From positions 639,993,825 through 640,057,824 of the forward strand of contig NC_133658.1 in NCBI RefSeq assembly GCF_037893015.1: a stretch of DNA of 64,000 nucleotides. Reading direction: 5' to 3'. The position numbers and the translations under genes were made by a program. Position 1 is the stretch's first letter. Each line of letters opens with the position of its first letter. This document shows, one piece after another, positions 46,478-55,214 of the stretch. Origin of the DNA: Macrotis lagotis (lineage: Eukaryota; Chordata; Mammalia; Peramelemorphia; Peramelidae). Under the pieces are notes generated by a model. The model saw only the letters and a list, made by a program, of their open reading frames with translations, had not been told where the DNA came from and did not search any database.

Positions 46478-46870
46478 AGATAAAATGGATTTGCTTTTGG
46501 TTTCCATCTAGAACCTAATTCCAGATAAAATGGATTTGCTTTTGGTTTCCACCTAGAACCTAATTGCAGATAAAATGGATTTGCTTTTGATTTCCATCTA
46601 GAACCTAATTCCAGATAAAATGGATTTGCTTTTGGTTTCCACCTAGAACCTAATTGCAGATAAAATGGATTTGCTTTTGGTTTCCACCTAGAACCTAATT
46701 GCAGATAAAATGGATTTGCTTTTGATTCCCCACTAGAACCCAATCATAGATTTGTTTTTGATTGCCAAGTAGAACTTTGTCATAGAATGGACTAGTTTTT
46801 GACTCCCAAGTAGAACCTAACTCTAGATAGAATGGATCTGGTTTTGGTTCCCAACTGGAACCTAACTGGC
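46478..46870. repeat. 45-bp minisatellite upstream of the EPC2 CpG island
   Basis: Six near-identical 45-bp units begin at 46478, 46523, 46568, 46613, 46658 and 46703. Each starts AGATAAAATGGATTTGCTTT and ends GAACCTAATTSC(A). Two to three diverged units follow to about 46870 (starts near 46746, 46781 and 46825; one has a 9-10 bp deletion). Because 45 is a multiple of 3 and no unit brings in a stop, the minus strand is open from 46743 to 46474 as 15-residue repeats (consensus GSRWKPKANPFYLQL). I see no sign that this frame is a gene. Confidence 0.95.
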
Positions 46871-47450
46871 ATCATCGCGTCTTTACACGAATCTCCATCC
46901 CAACAGGATCCAGTGAAATGCCTCGTACATGGATGCACATTTTTGATTTGATATTCTTAAGTTTTTTTTAAAAAAAAAAAATCCCCCGACTGCAGAAGCC
47001 CTTGGCATGGCGCGGGTGACATCTAAAGTTCTCTGCGCTCCGGGGATGCCAGGCTCCGGGGATGCCAGGCGCCGGGGAAAGGCGTGAGGGATGCGCGCTG
47101 CTCCACGCGAGCGGAGGCGCAGCCTCGGCAGCGCCCCGAGGAGGGGCAGGGTCGGAGGCCGGCGGCTGCCCGGCATGTGTGAGGGCGGCGGCGGCGGCAG
47201 CCGGGGCAGAGCGGTCCTGCGGGGCGCCCACGGCCCCCCGGGCCCCCCGGGAGGCGGCCCCGGCGCGCGCCGCGGGCTCTCCGGAGACGAGCGCCGGGTG
47301 GATGCCGGGTGCCGGCCGCGGCCGCTTCCCTCTGTGCCGGGCATCCCGGTGCGGGCGCGGGTGGGACGGGGCGAGGCGGCCGGGGCCCGCGCACACTCCC
47401 GCGGGCCGGGGGCGCGCCGAGGAACGAGTGGGTGGGGAGGGGAGCGGACG

Positions 47451-47490
47451 GGAGAGGAGGGAGGGAGGGAGGGAGGGAGGGAGGGAGGGG
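47451..47490 (+). promoter_or_regulatory. (GGGA)n G-quadruplex-prone tract
   Basis: About eight GGGA units in a row give many G3 runs with 1-base loops, a strong G-quadruplex motif on the + (sense) strand roughly 370-410 bp upstream of the EPC2 start codon. Confidence 0.85.
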
Positions 47491-47583
47491 ACGGTCGGGA
47501 GGGAGGGAGAGGACGAGGCGCGTCCCCGCGGCGGGGGCGCGCCCTCGCGCGGGCTGCCGGGATCGCTCGCCGCCGCTGTGGTA

Positions 47584-47643
47584 ATGTCCGCCATGTTGGC
47601 CATGGCGCAGGGAGCGGATCGGGCGGGCGAGCGGCGGATCTAG
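47584..47643 (+). CDS. Candidate upstream ORF 1 of EPC2 (19 codons)
   Basis: ATG at 47584 with two more in-frame ATGs, ending TAG at 47641-47643 (peptide MSAMLAMAQGADRAGERRI). The third ATG is in a good context (GGCCATGG). It counts as a uORF only if transcription starts upstream of it, which is not known. Confidence 0.35.
   Translation: MSAMLAMAQGADRAGERRI
47587..47598 (+). promoter_or_regulatory. YY1-type motif
   Basis: TCCGCCATGTTG differs by one base from the YY1 site GCCGCCATNTTG. YY1 sites in CpG-island promoters often sit just downstream of transcription starts. Confidence 0.55.
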
Positions 47644-47698
47644 TGTGTGGAAGCGGCCGCGGGCGGCGGTGGGTCGTTCTCGGGCGGGGTGGGCGCCC

Positions 47699-47758
47699 AT
47701 GCTGTGGACGGGGGCGGTGAGGAGGAGGAGGAGGAGCGGGCCGGCCGCGCTGCACTGA
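47699..47758 (+). CDS. Candidate upstream ORF 2 of EPC2 (19 codons)
   Basis: ATG at 47699, five consecutive AGG (Arg) codons, stop TGA at 47756-47758, 100 bases before the EPC2 start. A run of rare Arg codons in a uORF could slow ribosomes. Context GCCCATGC is weak to moderate. Confidence 0.35.
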   Translation: MLWTGAVRRRRRSGPAALH

Positions 47759-47785
47759 GGAAGGAGAGGAGGCGGCGGGAGCCCT

Positions 47786-47828
47786 CCCCCCCCCCCCGCC
47801 CGCCCCGCCGCCGCCGCCGCCGCCGCCG
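47786..47828 (+). repeat. C12 tract and (CCG)8 repeat in presumed 5' UTR
   Basis: A run of 12 C at 47786-47797 is followed by eight perfect CCG units at 47805-47828, ending 30 bases before the EPC2 ATG. CCG/CGG repeats in 5' UTRs are often length-variable. Confidence 0.9.
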
Positions 47829-47858
47829 CCCGGGCTGTTCCTGTGAGGCGGGGAGACA

Positions 47859-48011
47859 ATGAGCAAACTCTCCTTCCGAGCGCGGGCGCTGGACGCCGCC
47901 AAACCGCTGCCCATCTACCGCGGCAAGGACATGCCCGACCTCAACGACTGCGTCTCCATCAACAGGGCCGTGCCCCAGATGCCCACCGGGATGGAGAAGG
48001 AGGAGGAATCG
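47859..48011 (+). CDS. EPC2: EPC2 coding exon 1 (enhancer of polycomb homolog 2)
   Basis: EPC2 is a nuclear scaffold subunit of the NuA4/TIP60 histone acetyltransferase complex; the EPcA domain of this family binds the catalytic subunit and the nucleosome. This exon gives the first 51 residues: MSKLSFRARALD start, then AAKPLPIYRGKDMPDLND, then the highly conserved SINRAVPQMPTGMEKEEES. AAKPLPIYRGKDMPDLND fits EPC2; from memory the paralogue EPC1 has a different segment (SKPLPVF). The start ATG has A at -3 (GACAATGA) and opens the known N-terminus. The exon ends in TCG (Ser51), followed by the donor GTAGGG at 48012, so the junction is phase 0. No frameshift or stop. The rest of the gene lies beyond the window. 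Identification is firm at family level and strong for EPC2 over EPC1. Confidence 0.95.
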
Positions 48012-48194
48012 GTAGGGACTCGAGTGTTTATCCCCCCCCTCCCCTCCTCCCTCCCCCCCTCCCATTGTCAGTCGGGCCTCGCCATTCACGGAGCGCTGTA
48101 CGCACGCTGGAGGGCGCAGCCGCCGCTCCGCCGCATGGGACCGTACGCCGGCGGAGTAGCGTACACTCTCTCCGGCGGCGCAGAGCCCTCCGCG

Positions 48195-48206
48195 GCCGCC
48201 ATGTTG
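48195..48206 (+). promoter_or_regulatory. YY1 motif, perfect
   Basis: GCCGCCATGTTG matches the full YY1 core, 183 bases into intron 1. Together with the motif at 47587 it brackets exon 1. Confidence 0.6.
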
Positions 48207-48868
48207 TTGCGTCCCTGTGTTGTGATTAGCTCGCCGCGGCGCTTACGCCGCCGGATGGGGGCTTTGCCGTAAGCGGCGTCCGGGAATGGCGCAGGGGGCT
48301 GCGCCGGCCGCTTCTGGCGTAGCGCCTCTGGCGCCTCCCGGCGCCGGGCGCCTTTGGGGCCCGAAAGCTTTGTTTTGGGGAGAGATTCACCCTCCCTTTT
48401 TTTTCCTTTTATTTTTTTTTAGTTGTCGTGGCGACGGTTTCTTTTCCCTTTTTCGAAAACACTTCGGGAAACTAGAAGGATCCCAGACAAACGTGTCTTT
48501 TATCTCTGCCAGATCCTCCTCCTGCGCCCCCCCCCCCACCCCCAGCGCTCCGGAGTGCAGCATTGCGGGGGGCGATCCGGGGACCCCCGCGGTGGCACAC
48601 TGAGCCGGCGGCTGCTTCTCATGGTGCGGGGAGCCGTGCCGCTAGCTGCTCCTCACCCCGGTCGGGCCACCCCCTGCGTCCTGTTTGGGTGCCGGCGTGG
48701 ATGCCCCGTGGCGGGCTGCCGCGGCGCCTCTCGGCCGGCCCGACGCTGGGCGTCCGTGACCCCGCCGGCGGCCTGGACTTGCATGCCGAGTTCATAGTAA
48801 CTGCACCCTCCAGAATTTCTTCAATGAACCTACTTCCCCGCCTCATTGTCAAGCCCCTGCGCGTGGGG

Positions 48869-48976
48869 ATTGGCTCCGCCGCTGCTCTGGCTGTCAAAAG
48901 AAGGCTCGCGGCTCTGTGATTGGTTTCCTCCTTTGACTATTAATATTGCAGGAAACGCTTTTGTGTCTTTGATTGG
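48869..48976 (-). promoter_or_regulatory. Array of three inverted CCAAT boxes
   Basis: ATTGG at 48869-48873, 48919-48923 and 48972-48976; all three have G before (GATTGG). Spacing is 50 and 53 bp. Evenly spaced same-direction CCAAT boxes are a mark of NF-Y-driven promoters. They sit at the 3' edge of the island and face the minus strand, so they could serve an antisense start or an intronic enhancer. Confidence 0.65.
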
Positions 48977-48994
48977 CTGCTCGTGCTTCTGACC

Positions 48995-49216
48995 TCATTG
49001 TGGTGCCCTGTTATTACTACTTTCCAGCTGTGATTTAATCACATCTCTCTTTACAGTTTGAATTACTGACTTGACTTTCACTCGAAAACATGGTGGTGTT
49101 TTGGCTTCTTGAGTACGACTTTCAACTTCTTCCATTGTGATCTTGGAGAATGTATTCTTACTAGTATTAGATTTGATGCTTTCTGCTCTACGTATTTGAA
49201 GTCTATAGCAGAACAA
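48995..49216 (-). other. Unidentified 73-codon open frame next to the CpG island
   Basis: Minus-strand open frame of 73 codons with protein-like composition (MEEVESRTQEAKTPPC, RVKVKSVIQTVKRDV) in AT-rich, non-repetitive DNA. I do not recognise a family. Read on the minus strand there is an AG (TTCTGCTATAG) before 49203 and a GTAAGA near 49162, so part of it could be an exon of an antisense transcript, or a retrocopy scrap. Its right part (49159-49216) lies in the 97-bp segment duplicated at 53571. Confidence 0.25.
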
Positions 49217-49255
49217 GATACAGAATGATTTTCTTACAATTATTCATATGTATAT
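49159..49255. repeat. 97-bp duplicated segment, copy 1
   Basis: Matches 53571-53667 in the same orientation with 6 mismatches and no gaps (about 94% identity). Starts TACTAGTATTAGATTTGATG; the longest exact block spans the AAGTCTATAGCAGAACAAGA region. Flanks of the two copies show no similarity. Not a repeat family I know. Confidence 0.9.
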
Positions 49256-49784
49256 CAGTGATTTTGGTAAACAAATTCTCCAATTTTTTAAAAAAAAGTA
49301 AAAAGTAACATTTATGGATATAGTCTATGCTTGACTAGAAGGAATTATGTATATATTTTCAACCCAGTCACAAATAGTTGTTTGTGGCACTAGCCTTTAA
49401 AATAACAAAGTTATATTCCAGATGAAGAATTATTTTAATTACTTTTTTTATAATACGGATAAGCTTTTGATCTGTTATAATAAAGGTGTAGGGAACTGTC
49501 TGGTGAGAAAGCTCCCTTTAACAATGCGTTAGCTCTGCAATGTGTAGTCTTAGAGAATTGCTTAGAACCAGAGAAATTAAATATCCAGATTCATATAGGG
49601 ACAGAACAAAATTCCAGGTTTTGCCAAACTATTGGTTTATAAACCTTGCAGCCTCATATTTTATTAAATTTTTGTTTTTTAATAATTTTGAATAAGACTA
49701 AATTTCTACAATTATCATATACCCATTTTTAGACTTTCAGAAATAGAAACATGAAATGAATCCATCTACTCTTGCCTATCATTG
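49256..49784. other. intronic, no recognised feature
   Basis: AT-rich intronic DNA; nothing named. Confidence 0.35.
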
Positions 49785-49945
49785 GTGTAGTAAAAAGAGC
49801 TTTGGACTGAAATTCAAAAGACCTGAGTTCAGAGTCTGGAGATTAACACTGATTTTAGCTTTCTGATTTTGGGAAAATTGCTTAACTTATTTTGGGTTTC
49901 TCTTTTCCTCCTTAGGAAAACCTATAAGTGAGGGATTTATTTTAG
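49785..49945 (+). mobile_element. MIR (core-SINE)
   Basis: GTAGTAAAAAGAGCTTTGGA, AAAAGACCTGAGTTCAGAGT, TGGGAAAATTGCTTAACTTA. Confidence 0.75.
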
Positions 49946-50929
49946 ATATTAGAATCAACTGATAAATTCTATCCTGTCTATATCTTTTTGGATCCTGATT
50001 CTGTCATACACAGATTATTTTGTGGTGTTCCAGAGATCAATTAGGTCAAGCTGAAGAAAAAAATAAATCTTTCCTACAGCTTATCTGCAAAGTGGTCAGG
50101 CTTTGCCTAAAGATCTCATGTTAGGGGAAAATCAGCCATCCTACTTTGAAATAGCTCTAATTGTTAAAACGTTTTTCATTAAATTAAGTCAAAATTGGTC
50201 AATTTACAATTAATATCCATCTCTATTCTTTGGGGAAAAAGAATAAGCATATTCCTTGTCTAAATGACAAACTTTCATTTGAAAAATCTGTCCTGTGTCC
50301 TTTTAATTAAGTATTTTCTTCTGAAGGCAAAATACTCTACTCCTTTAATTGATTTTCATGTAGCATGGTGTGGAAACCCTTTCCCAACTTTATTGTCTCC
50401 TCAGGACATTCACTAGGTTATGAACATTTTCCCTAAAATTCTATTAGCACACATTGATCTTCTCTTTTTCTTCCTCTTTTCTTTCTTCTCTCCCTCCTTA
50501 TTCTTTACCCTCTCCCTCTCCTGTTTCTACCCAACTTTAGCAAACTTCTGCCAGGGCAGATTGTCACCTTCTTTGGTTGTGTATGCTTAAGAAAGTTGCT
50601 TGGTGTTAAGTGAGCTGTCCAGGGTTACAACCAGGTTTATTATGCCTGTCTTGACGTAGTACAACTTTTTGGGGATACTATGTCTAAAAGATAATTTTCA
50701 GCTGTAAAAGTCTGAAATTTAGTGAATACTTTGGTTTTTTTCTTATTTCTGATGCTTCAAAGCATTACAACTTATTAACTCCTCCCCTCTCCCCCCCAAA
50801 TACTCCAAAGATTAGTCCCTTTTAGAACTAGTTAACTCTAAATGACAAACTGAACCTATCATTTCATTGAGAACTACTGGATGAAGAAGCATCCTCTGCT
50901 AATGCAGGTAGTACCTTTTCTGCAATTTA
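49946..50929. other. intronic, no recognised feature
   Basis: Pyrimidine-rich stretch at 50460-50525; otherwise nothing named. Confidence 0.35.
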
Positions 50930-51060
50930 TATTCTTAATTACTTGGAACACTTAGAGGTTGAGTGATTTGTCTAGGGTCACAAAACATGTGTCAGAAATG
51001 TGACTTGAACCTAGATCTTCCTGCCTCTAAGGTCATTTCTCACACTAGGTCATGCAGTCT
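50930..51060 (-). mobile_element. MIR fragment
   Basis: GGTTGAGTGATTTGTCTAGG, GTCACAAAACATGTGTCAGA, GACTTGAACCTAGATCTTCC. Confidence 0.65.
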
Positions 51061-51129
51061 CTCACAAGATGTCCAGTATATGCAGTAAAAAATAACTTAC
51101 TGATTCTTGGCTTACGGCTTCAGTCAGTC

Positions 51130-52745
51130 AAGTAAGTCAGTCAGTAAGCATTTTTAAGAATCTTTTATGGACCAGGCACTTTGCTAAGTACTGGAGATAC
51201 AAAAAAAAAAAGACAAAAGACAATCCCTATTCTCAGGGAGTTCACAGTCTAATAGGGAAGGTAACATACAACAAAAACCCATGGACACACTAAACTATAT
51301 ATGGGATAAATTAGGACAGTTAACAGAGAGAAGGCACTAAAACTAAAAGGATTCAGGAAGACTTCTTGTAGATGTTAGGATTTTAGCTGAGACTTGGAAA
51401 GATCATCATAAGGCAGAGATGAGGAGGGATAGCATTCCAAACATGGGAGACAGCTACTAAAAATGTCCAGTCTGAAATTGATTGTCTTGTGTAGGAACTG
51501 TAAGGAGACCACTATCACCAATCATAGAATCCATAGCAGTGTGGGGGATAAAAGAATAACAGAATGGTGGTGATAGGTATAGGGGCCAGATTTTGAAGAA
51601 TTTTGAATGTCAAATTGAGCATTTGACAGCTGAATAGAAGATGTACTGGAGTGGGGAGAGGTTTGTGACAGGGAGGTCAACAGCAAGTTATTGCAGTAGT
51701 CCAGGTGTGATGAGAGCTTGCACCAGGGTGGTGGTAGCAGAGAAGAGAAGGGGTCATATAGGAGAAATATTTCAAAGGAAAAAACAGTTTTTGACAAGAG
51801 ATTGAATAAGGGGGGTAGGGATAGGAGGAAGGAAAAAGGGATGTCAAGGCTGACACCCAGATTATGAGCTTGGTTGATTGGTAGGATGGAGAAACACTCA
51901 ACACTAATAAGAGAGTTAGGAAGAGGGGAGGACTTTTGGAGGGGAGAAGATAATGAACTCGGTTTTGGATGTTTTGAGTTTAAGATGTCTATGAAACATT
52001 CACTTCAAGATGTTCAGTAGGCAATTGGAGATGTTAGTCTGGAGTTCATAAGAGATGTTTGAGAATCATCAGCATAGAAGATGGTAATTAAATCCATGAG
52101 AGCTGATGATATCACAAGTAAAATAGTATAGAAGGAGACAAGAAGAGGAGGACCCAGATAGATCTCTGGGGTACACCTACCTTTAATGTCCTTGGTGGTT
52201 TCTGGACAAAGATACAGCAGTAAAGTCAGAAACAGTGTTCAATAGGAAAGAAGAGACAGGAGAAAGTAGTGTTCAGAAAGCCTAGAGAGAGTGTATCAAA
52301 AAGAAGGTGATATTTACAATATCAGAGGCTGCAGAGAGATCCAAAAGGATGAGGACTGAGAAAGTGCTTTTGGATTTGGCATTGAAGAGAGATCACTAGT
52401 AACTTTGGAAAGAGCAGTTTTGGTTGAATGAGGAGGTTGGAAGTCAGATAAAGAGAGTAGTGAGAAAGAGGAAAGGAAGTTGAGGCACCTATTATAAGTA
52501 AATGTCTTTCTCAAGGAGTTTAACCACAAAAAGGAAGGGAGATATCTGTAGATTGTGGCTTGTAGTAGATGGATAAATTAAGAAAGATTTTTTTATTTTG
52601 GGCAAAGAATGGGGGCAATATAGACATCTTTGTAGGCAGGAGGAAAGCAGCCAATGATACAATATCGATTGAAGATTTGTCAAGAGAATAGAAATGATAG
52701 AGGAAGCAATCTGCTGCAGAAAAAGGGATAGATTAAATTGAGATT
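51130..52745 (-). mobile_element. L2 LINE with ORF2 (RT and C-terminal) remnants, 1.6 kb
   Basis: Antisense to EPC2. The 3' end lies at 51130-51260 (AGCATTTTTAAGAATC, CAGGCACTTTGCTAAGTACT). Minus-strand frames show L2 ORF2p words in order: VVKLLEKDIYL (near 52490-52530), FQPPHSTKTALSKVTSDL (52400s), then LDYCNNLLLTSL (51690s). Frames are broken by stops and shifts. It is a long surviving L2 copy inside the intron. Confidence 0.85.
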
Positions 52746-53066
52746 TTTTTAAAGCAATTAAATTCATGTATATATTGATTTATATCCTTAAGGATTTAAT
52801 GTGTGCCTCCTGATGACAATATTAGAACATTCTATTTAACCTTTTCAGAAAAGCAGAGGTCGTGACTCTGATGTGATTGCCAAATACCTGGTTTATGGCT
52901 GTCATTGGCATGTTAGCTATGGCTATATGTGCATATTCATACTATCCCTAAATGTATTGCCAGTACCTCCTTTGTCCCTAAAAATCTGACCTTTGGCTGC
53001 TTGGCAGTTTGCATGAGTCATGATTTGAAGTTGGCTATAAATTGTATTGCAGAAGAGTAGGACATA
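52746..53066. other. intronic, no recognised feature
   Basis: Nothing named. Confidence 0.35.
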
Positions 53067-53076
53067 TGAACCTGGT

Positions 53077-53238
53077 GTGTGTGTGTGTGTATAGATAGGT
53101 TTTACAAGGTAACAGGGTTAAGTGACTTGCCCAAGGCCACACAGCCATGTAATTATTAAGTTTCTGAGGCTGGATTTGAACTTAGGTCCTTCTGACTTCA
53201 GGGCCAGTGCTTTATCCACTACACCAGCCAGCTGCCCC
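53077..53238 (-). mobile_element. WSINE1-like SINE with TSD
   Basis: Inverted copy; TGAACCTGGT at 53067-53076 and 53239-53248 is a 10-bp TSD. The tail end has turned into a short (GT)n run at 53077-53090. Confidence 0.95.
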
Positions 53239-53309
53239 TGAACCTGGTATTTTAAAGAATTTTGCATCTTATAATGGATCAGTTAAAATCTATTCCTAAA
53301 GAATATGCT

Positions 53310-53460
53310 AGGTGTAGAATTTTAGAGCTGGCAGAAGGCTTCAAATGCATGTAATTTTTTGTTTGCCTTATTTTGCAGATTAGGAAATTGAGGCAGAGAA
53401 GTAAAAGGACTTTCCCACATGACTACCACATGAGAGAGCTAAGTTTTAGCCTGTCTGAAT
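53310..53460 (-). mobile_element. MIR/L3-like fragment
   Basis: TTTTAGAGCTGGCAGAAGGC, TTTTGCAGATTAGGAAATTG, AGGCAGAGAAG. Confidence 0.6.
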
Positions 53461-53570
53461 TATTTCTAGTTTAGTGGTCATTTACCCCTTAGGTTGTTGT
53501 GAGGATAAAATGAGATTATTTATGTCAAAACACTTTCTAAAATTCTGGAAAAATGTAAGATATGATTGAT

Positions 53571-53667
53571 TACTAGTATTAGATTTGGTGCTTTCTACTC
53601 TACATATTTGAAGTCTATAGCAGAACAAGATACAGAATGGTTTTCTTAGAATTATTCATGTGTATAT
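53571..53667. repeat. 97-bp duplicated segment, copy 2
   Basis: Second copy of 49159-49255, 4.4 kb downstream in the same intron and orientation. The GTAAGA-like donor seen on the minus strand of copy 1 reads GTAATC here because homology stops at that edge. Confidence 0.9.
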
Positions 53668-54963
53668 GAAGAAAATCCATATTAGAAAGACTTACTTTAG
53701 GAAGAAATTGTTATTTTTATTTTTGCAGGAAGAATAATTTTATTTTAAATATGATGTTCTGATTTAAGTCATTGTAACTTTAATGTCAGAGAAATTGATG
53801 TAAATTTTGCATGTGTAAGAATTATGCATCTGTTGCATAATAGACAACTTGTTTCAAAACTTTTAAGAGATCTGTGCCCTCATCCACATTCATGCTTTTC
53901 CCCATCAGTTCAGATCCCAATCCAATCATACTTTCTGATCCTTTTACCATACTGGTCCTTGTCTTTTCATAGTTCTTCCACTGAGGGTTCACACTGGATG
54001 TCTTTGTTTAGGTCTTTTTATATTTTGTAGATAATAATCATATTCTAGTACCAATAGAGTTCTCTGGTTAACTCTCATCCTTTACTTTTATCACACGATC
54101 CACTTGTAAGTTCATATACTAATAAGTGAGCTGTAGTACATGTGCCTTTTATAATAGAATTATAAATATAACCCTTACAATTTTACTGGGTTTTTTTGCT
54201 TTTTGAATTTAGATGCATTTTATACTTAGTTTCGTACATAGTCTTAATGAACTAGAATAGTGCAATGTATTTTCAGTTTTATAACTTTCTAATAAATAAG
54301 AACTAAATAGCATTTGTCTTTCATGGTAGTTTATTTTGCATAAAATTGTAGGAGACTATAGATTCTACATAGTCATGCTAGATAATTTGAAAAAATAATT
54401 TTTTTATACAAATTTCACAAATTTCAGGCAGTTGATTTATCTGTATGTGAGTTTTAATATGGAGATTCTGAGTCTCCTGAATCTTCTGATGTTTTTTCAT
54501 ACTCAAAAATTGCAGCCTCCAGCATAGATGTTCCAGCATAGATTATACCACTTTACTTCATGTTCTCTTCTCATATTACTGTGCAGTAGTAACGGATAGT
54601 CTTAATAATGGTCTTAGTCACTTCAAGGTTCTCACATTAACTTTTGAATTAGGTGGATATTAAATTTTTTTCCTGTAGTTTTATACTTAAGTGTTTTATA
54701 GTATTTTTTAATCTGTGTGAGCCATTAATCTTTCAGTTAACTTGAACTGATTTTGAAAGTGTGATTTTTTTTTTTTGTTTAATGGTATTTTCTTAGCCAT
54801 ATAATAGCTATGAGAAGTAATTGATCCTTATTAGTATAGTTTCTCCTGGTACTGGCAACATTGTAGTTATATGAGTAACTGTTATAATGAGTTATATGAG
54901 TAACCTTATAGAAGGTCACAGGATGTGTATAGAAAACATTGTTTTTTTACTTAGAATAATTTT
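53668..54963. other. intronic, no recognised feature
   Basis: AT-rich intronic DNA; no exon with good splice signals or named repeat. Confidence 0.35.
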
Positions 54964-55214
54964 TTGTTGAATACTTGTTTCAATCATGTCTGACTCTTCA
55001 TGATCCCATTTGGAGTTGTTTTCTTGGCAAAGATACTGCAGTGATTTGTCATTTCATTCTCCAGTTCATTTTGCAGATGAGGAAATGAAGCAGACAGGGT
55101 TAAGTGACTTACTTGCTCAGGATCACAGTAAGTAAATATCTGAGGTCTTATTTAAAATCAGGTTTCCAAATTGTAGGCCTGGTGCTCTTTGTGCTGTGCT
55201 ACCTTGCTGTCCTC
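54964..55214 (-). mobile_element. Mar1-like SINE, full length
   Basis: Inverted: CATGTCTGACTCTTCATGAT, CAAAGATACTGCAGTGATTT, CATTTTGCAGATGAGGAAAT, CTGTGCTACCTTGCTGTCCT. Confidence 0.9.

Larger units (their letters stand above)
47020..48960. promoter_or_regulatory. EPC2: CpG island and promoter region of EPC2
   Basis: GC content rises sharply from the AT-rich surroundings at about 47020 and falls again near 48960, with very frequent CpG. It covers the presumed transcription start, the 5' UTR, coding exon 1 and the first 0.95 kb of intron 1. I see no TATA box, as is usual for a dispersed-initiation housekeeping promoter. YY1-type motifs, a GGGA tract, a CCG repeat and three ATTGG boxes lie in it. 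The exact start site cannot be read from sequence. Long open frames on both strands here result from GC richness. Confidence 0.9.

Noticed and set aside
46474-46743. Repeat protein gene or CRISPR-like array
   Set aside because: The 45-bp units are contiguous without spacers and occur in a mammalian promoter flank; a minisatellite explains it.
46883-47914. 343-codon minus-strand open frame and other long frames over the CpG island
   Set aside because: Pro/Arg/Ala/Gly-rich low-complexity translation of GC-rich promoter DNA; overlapping frames on both strands; no known domain.
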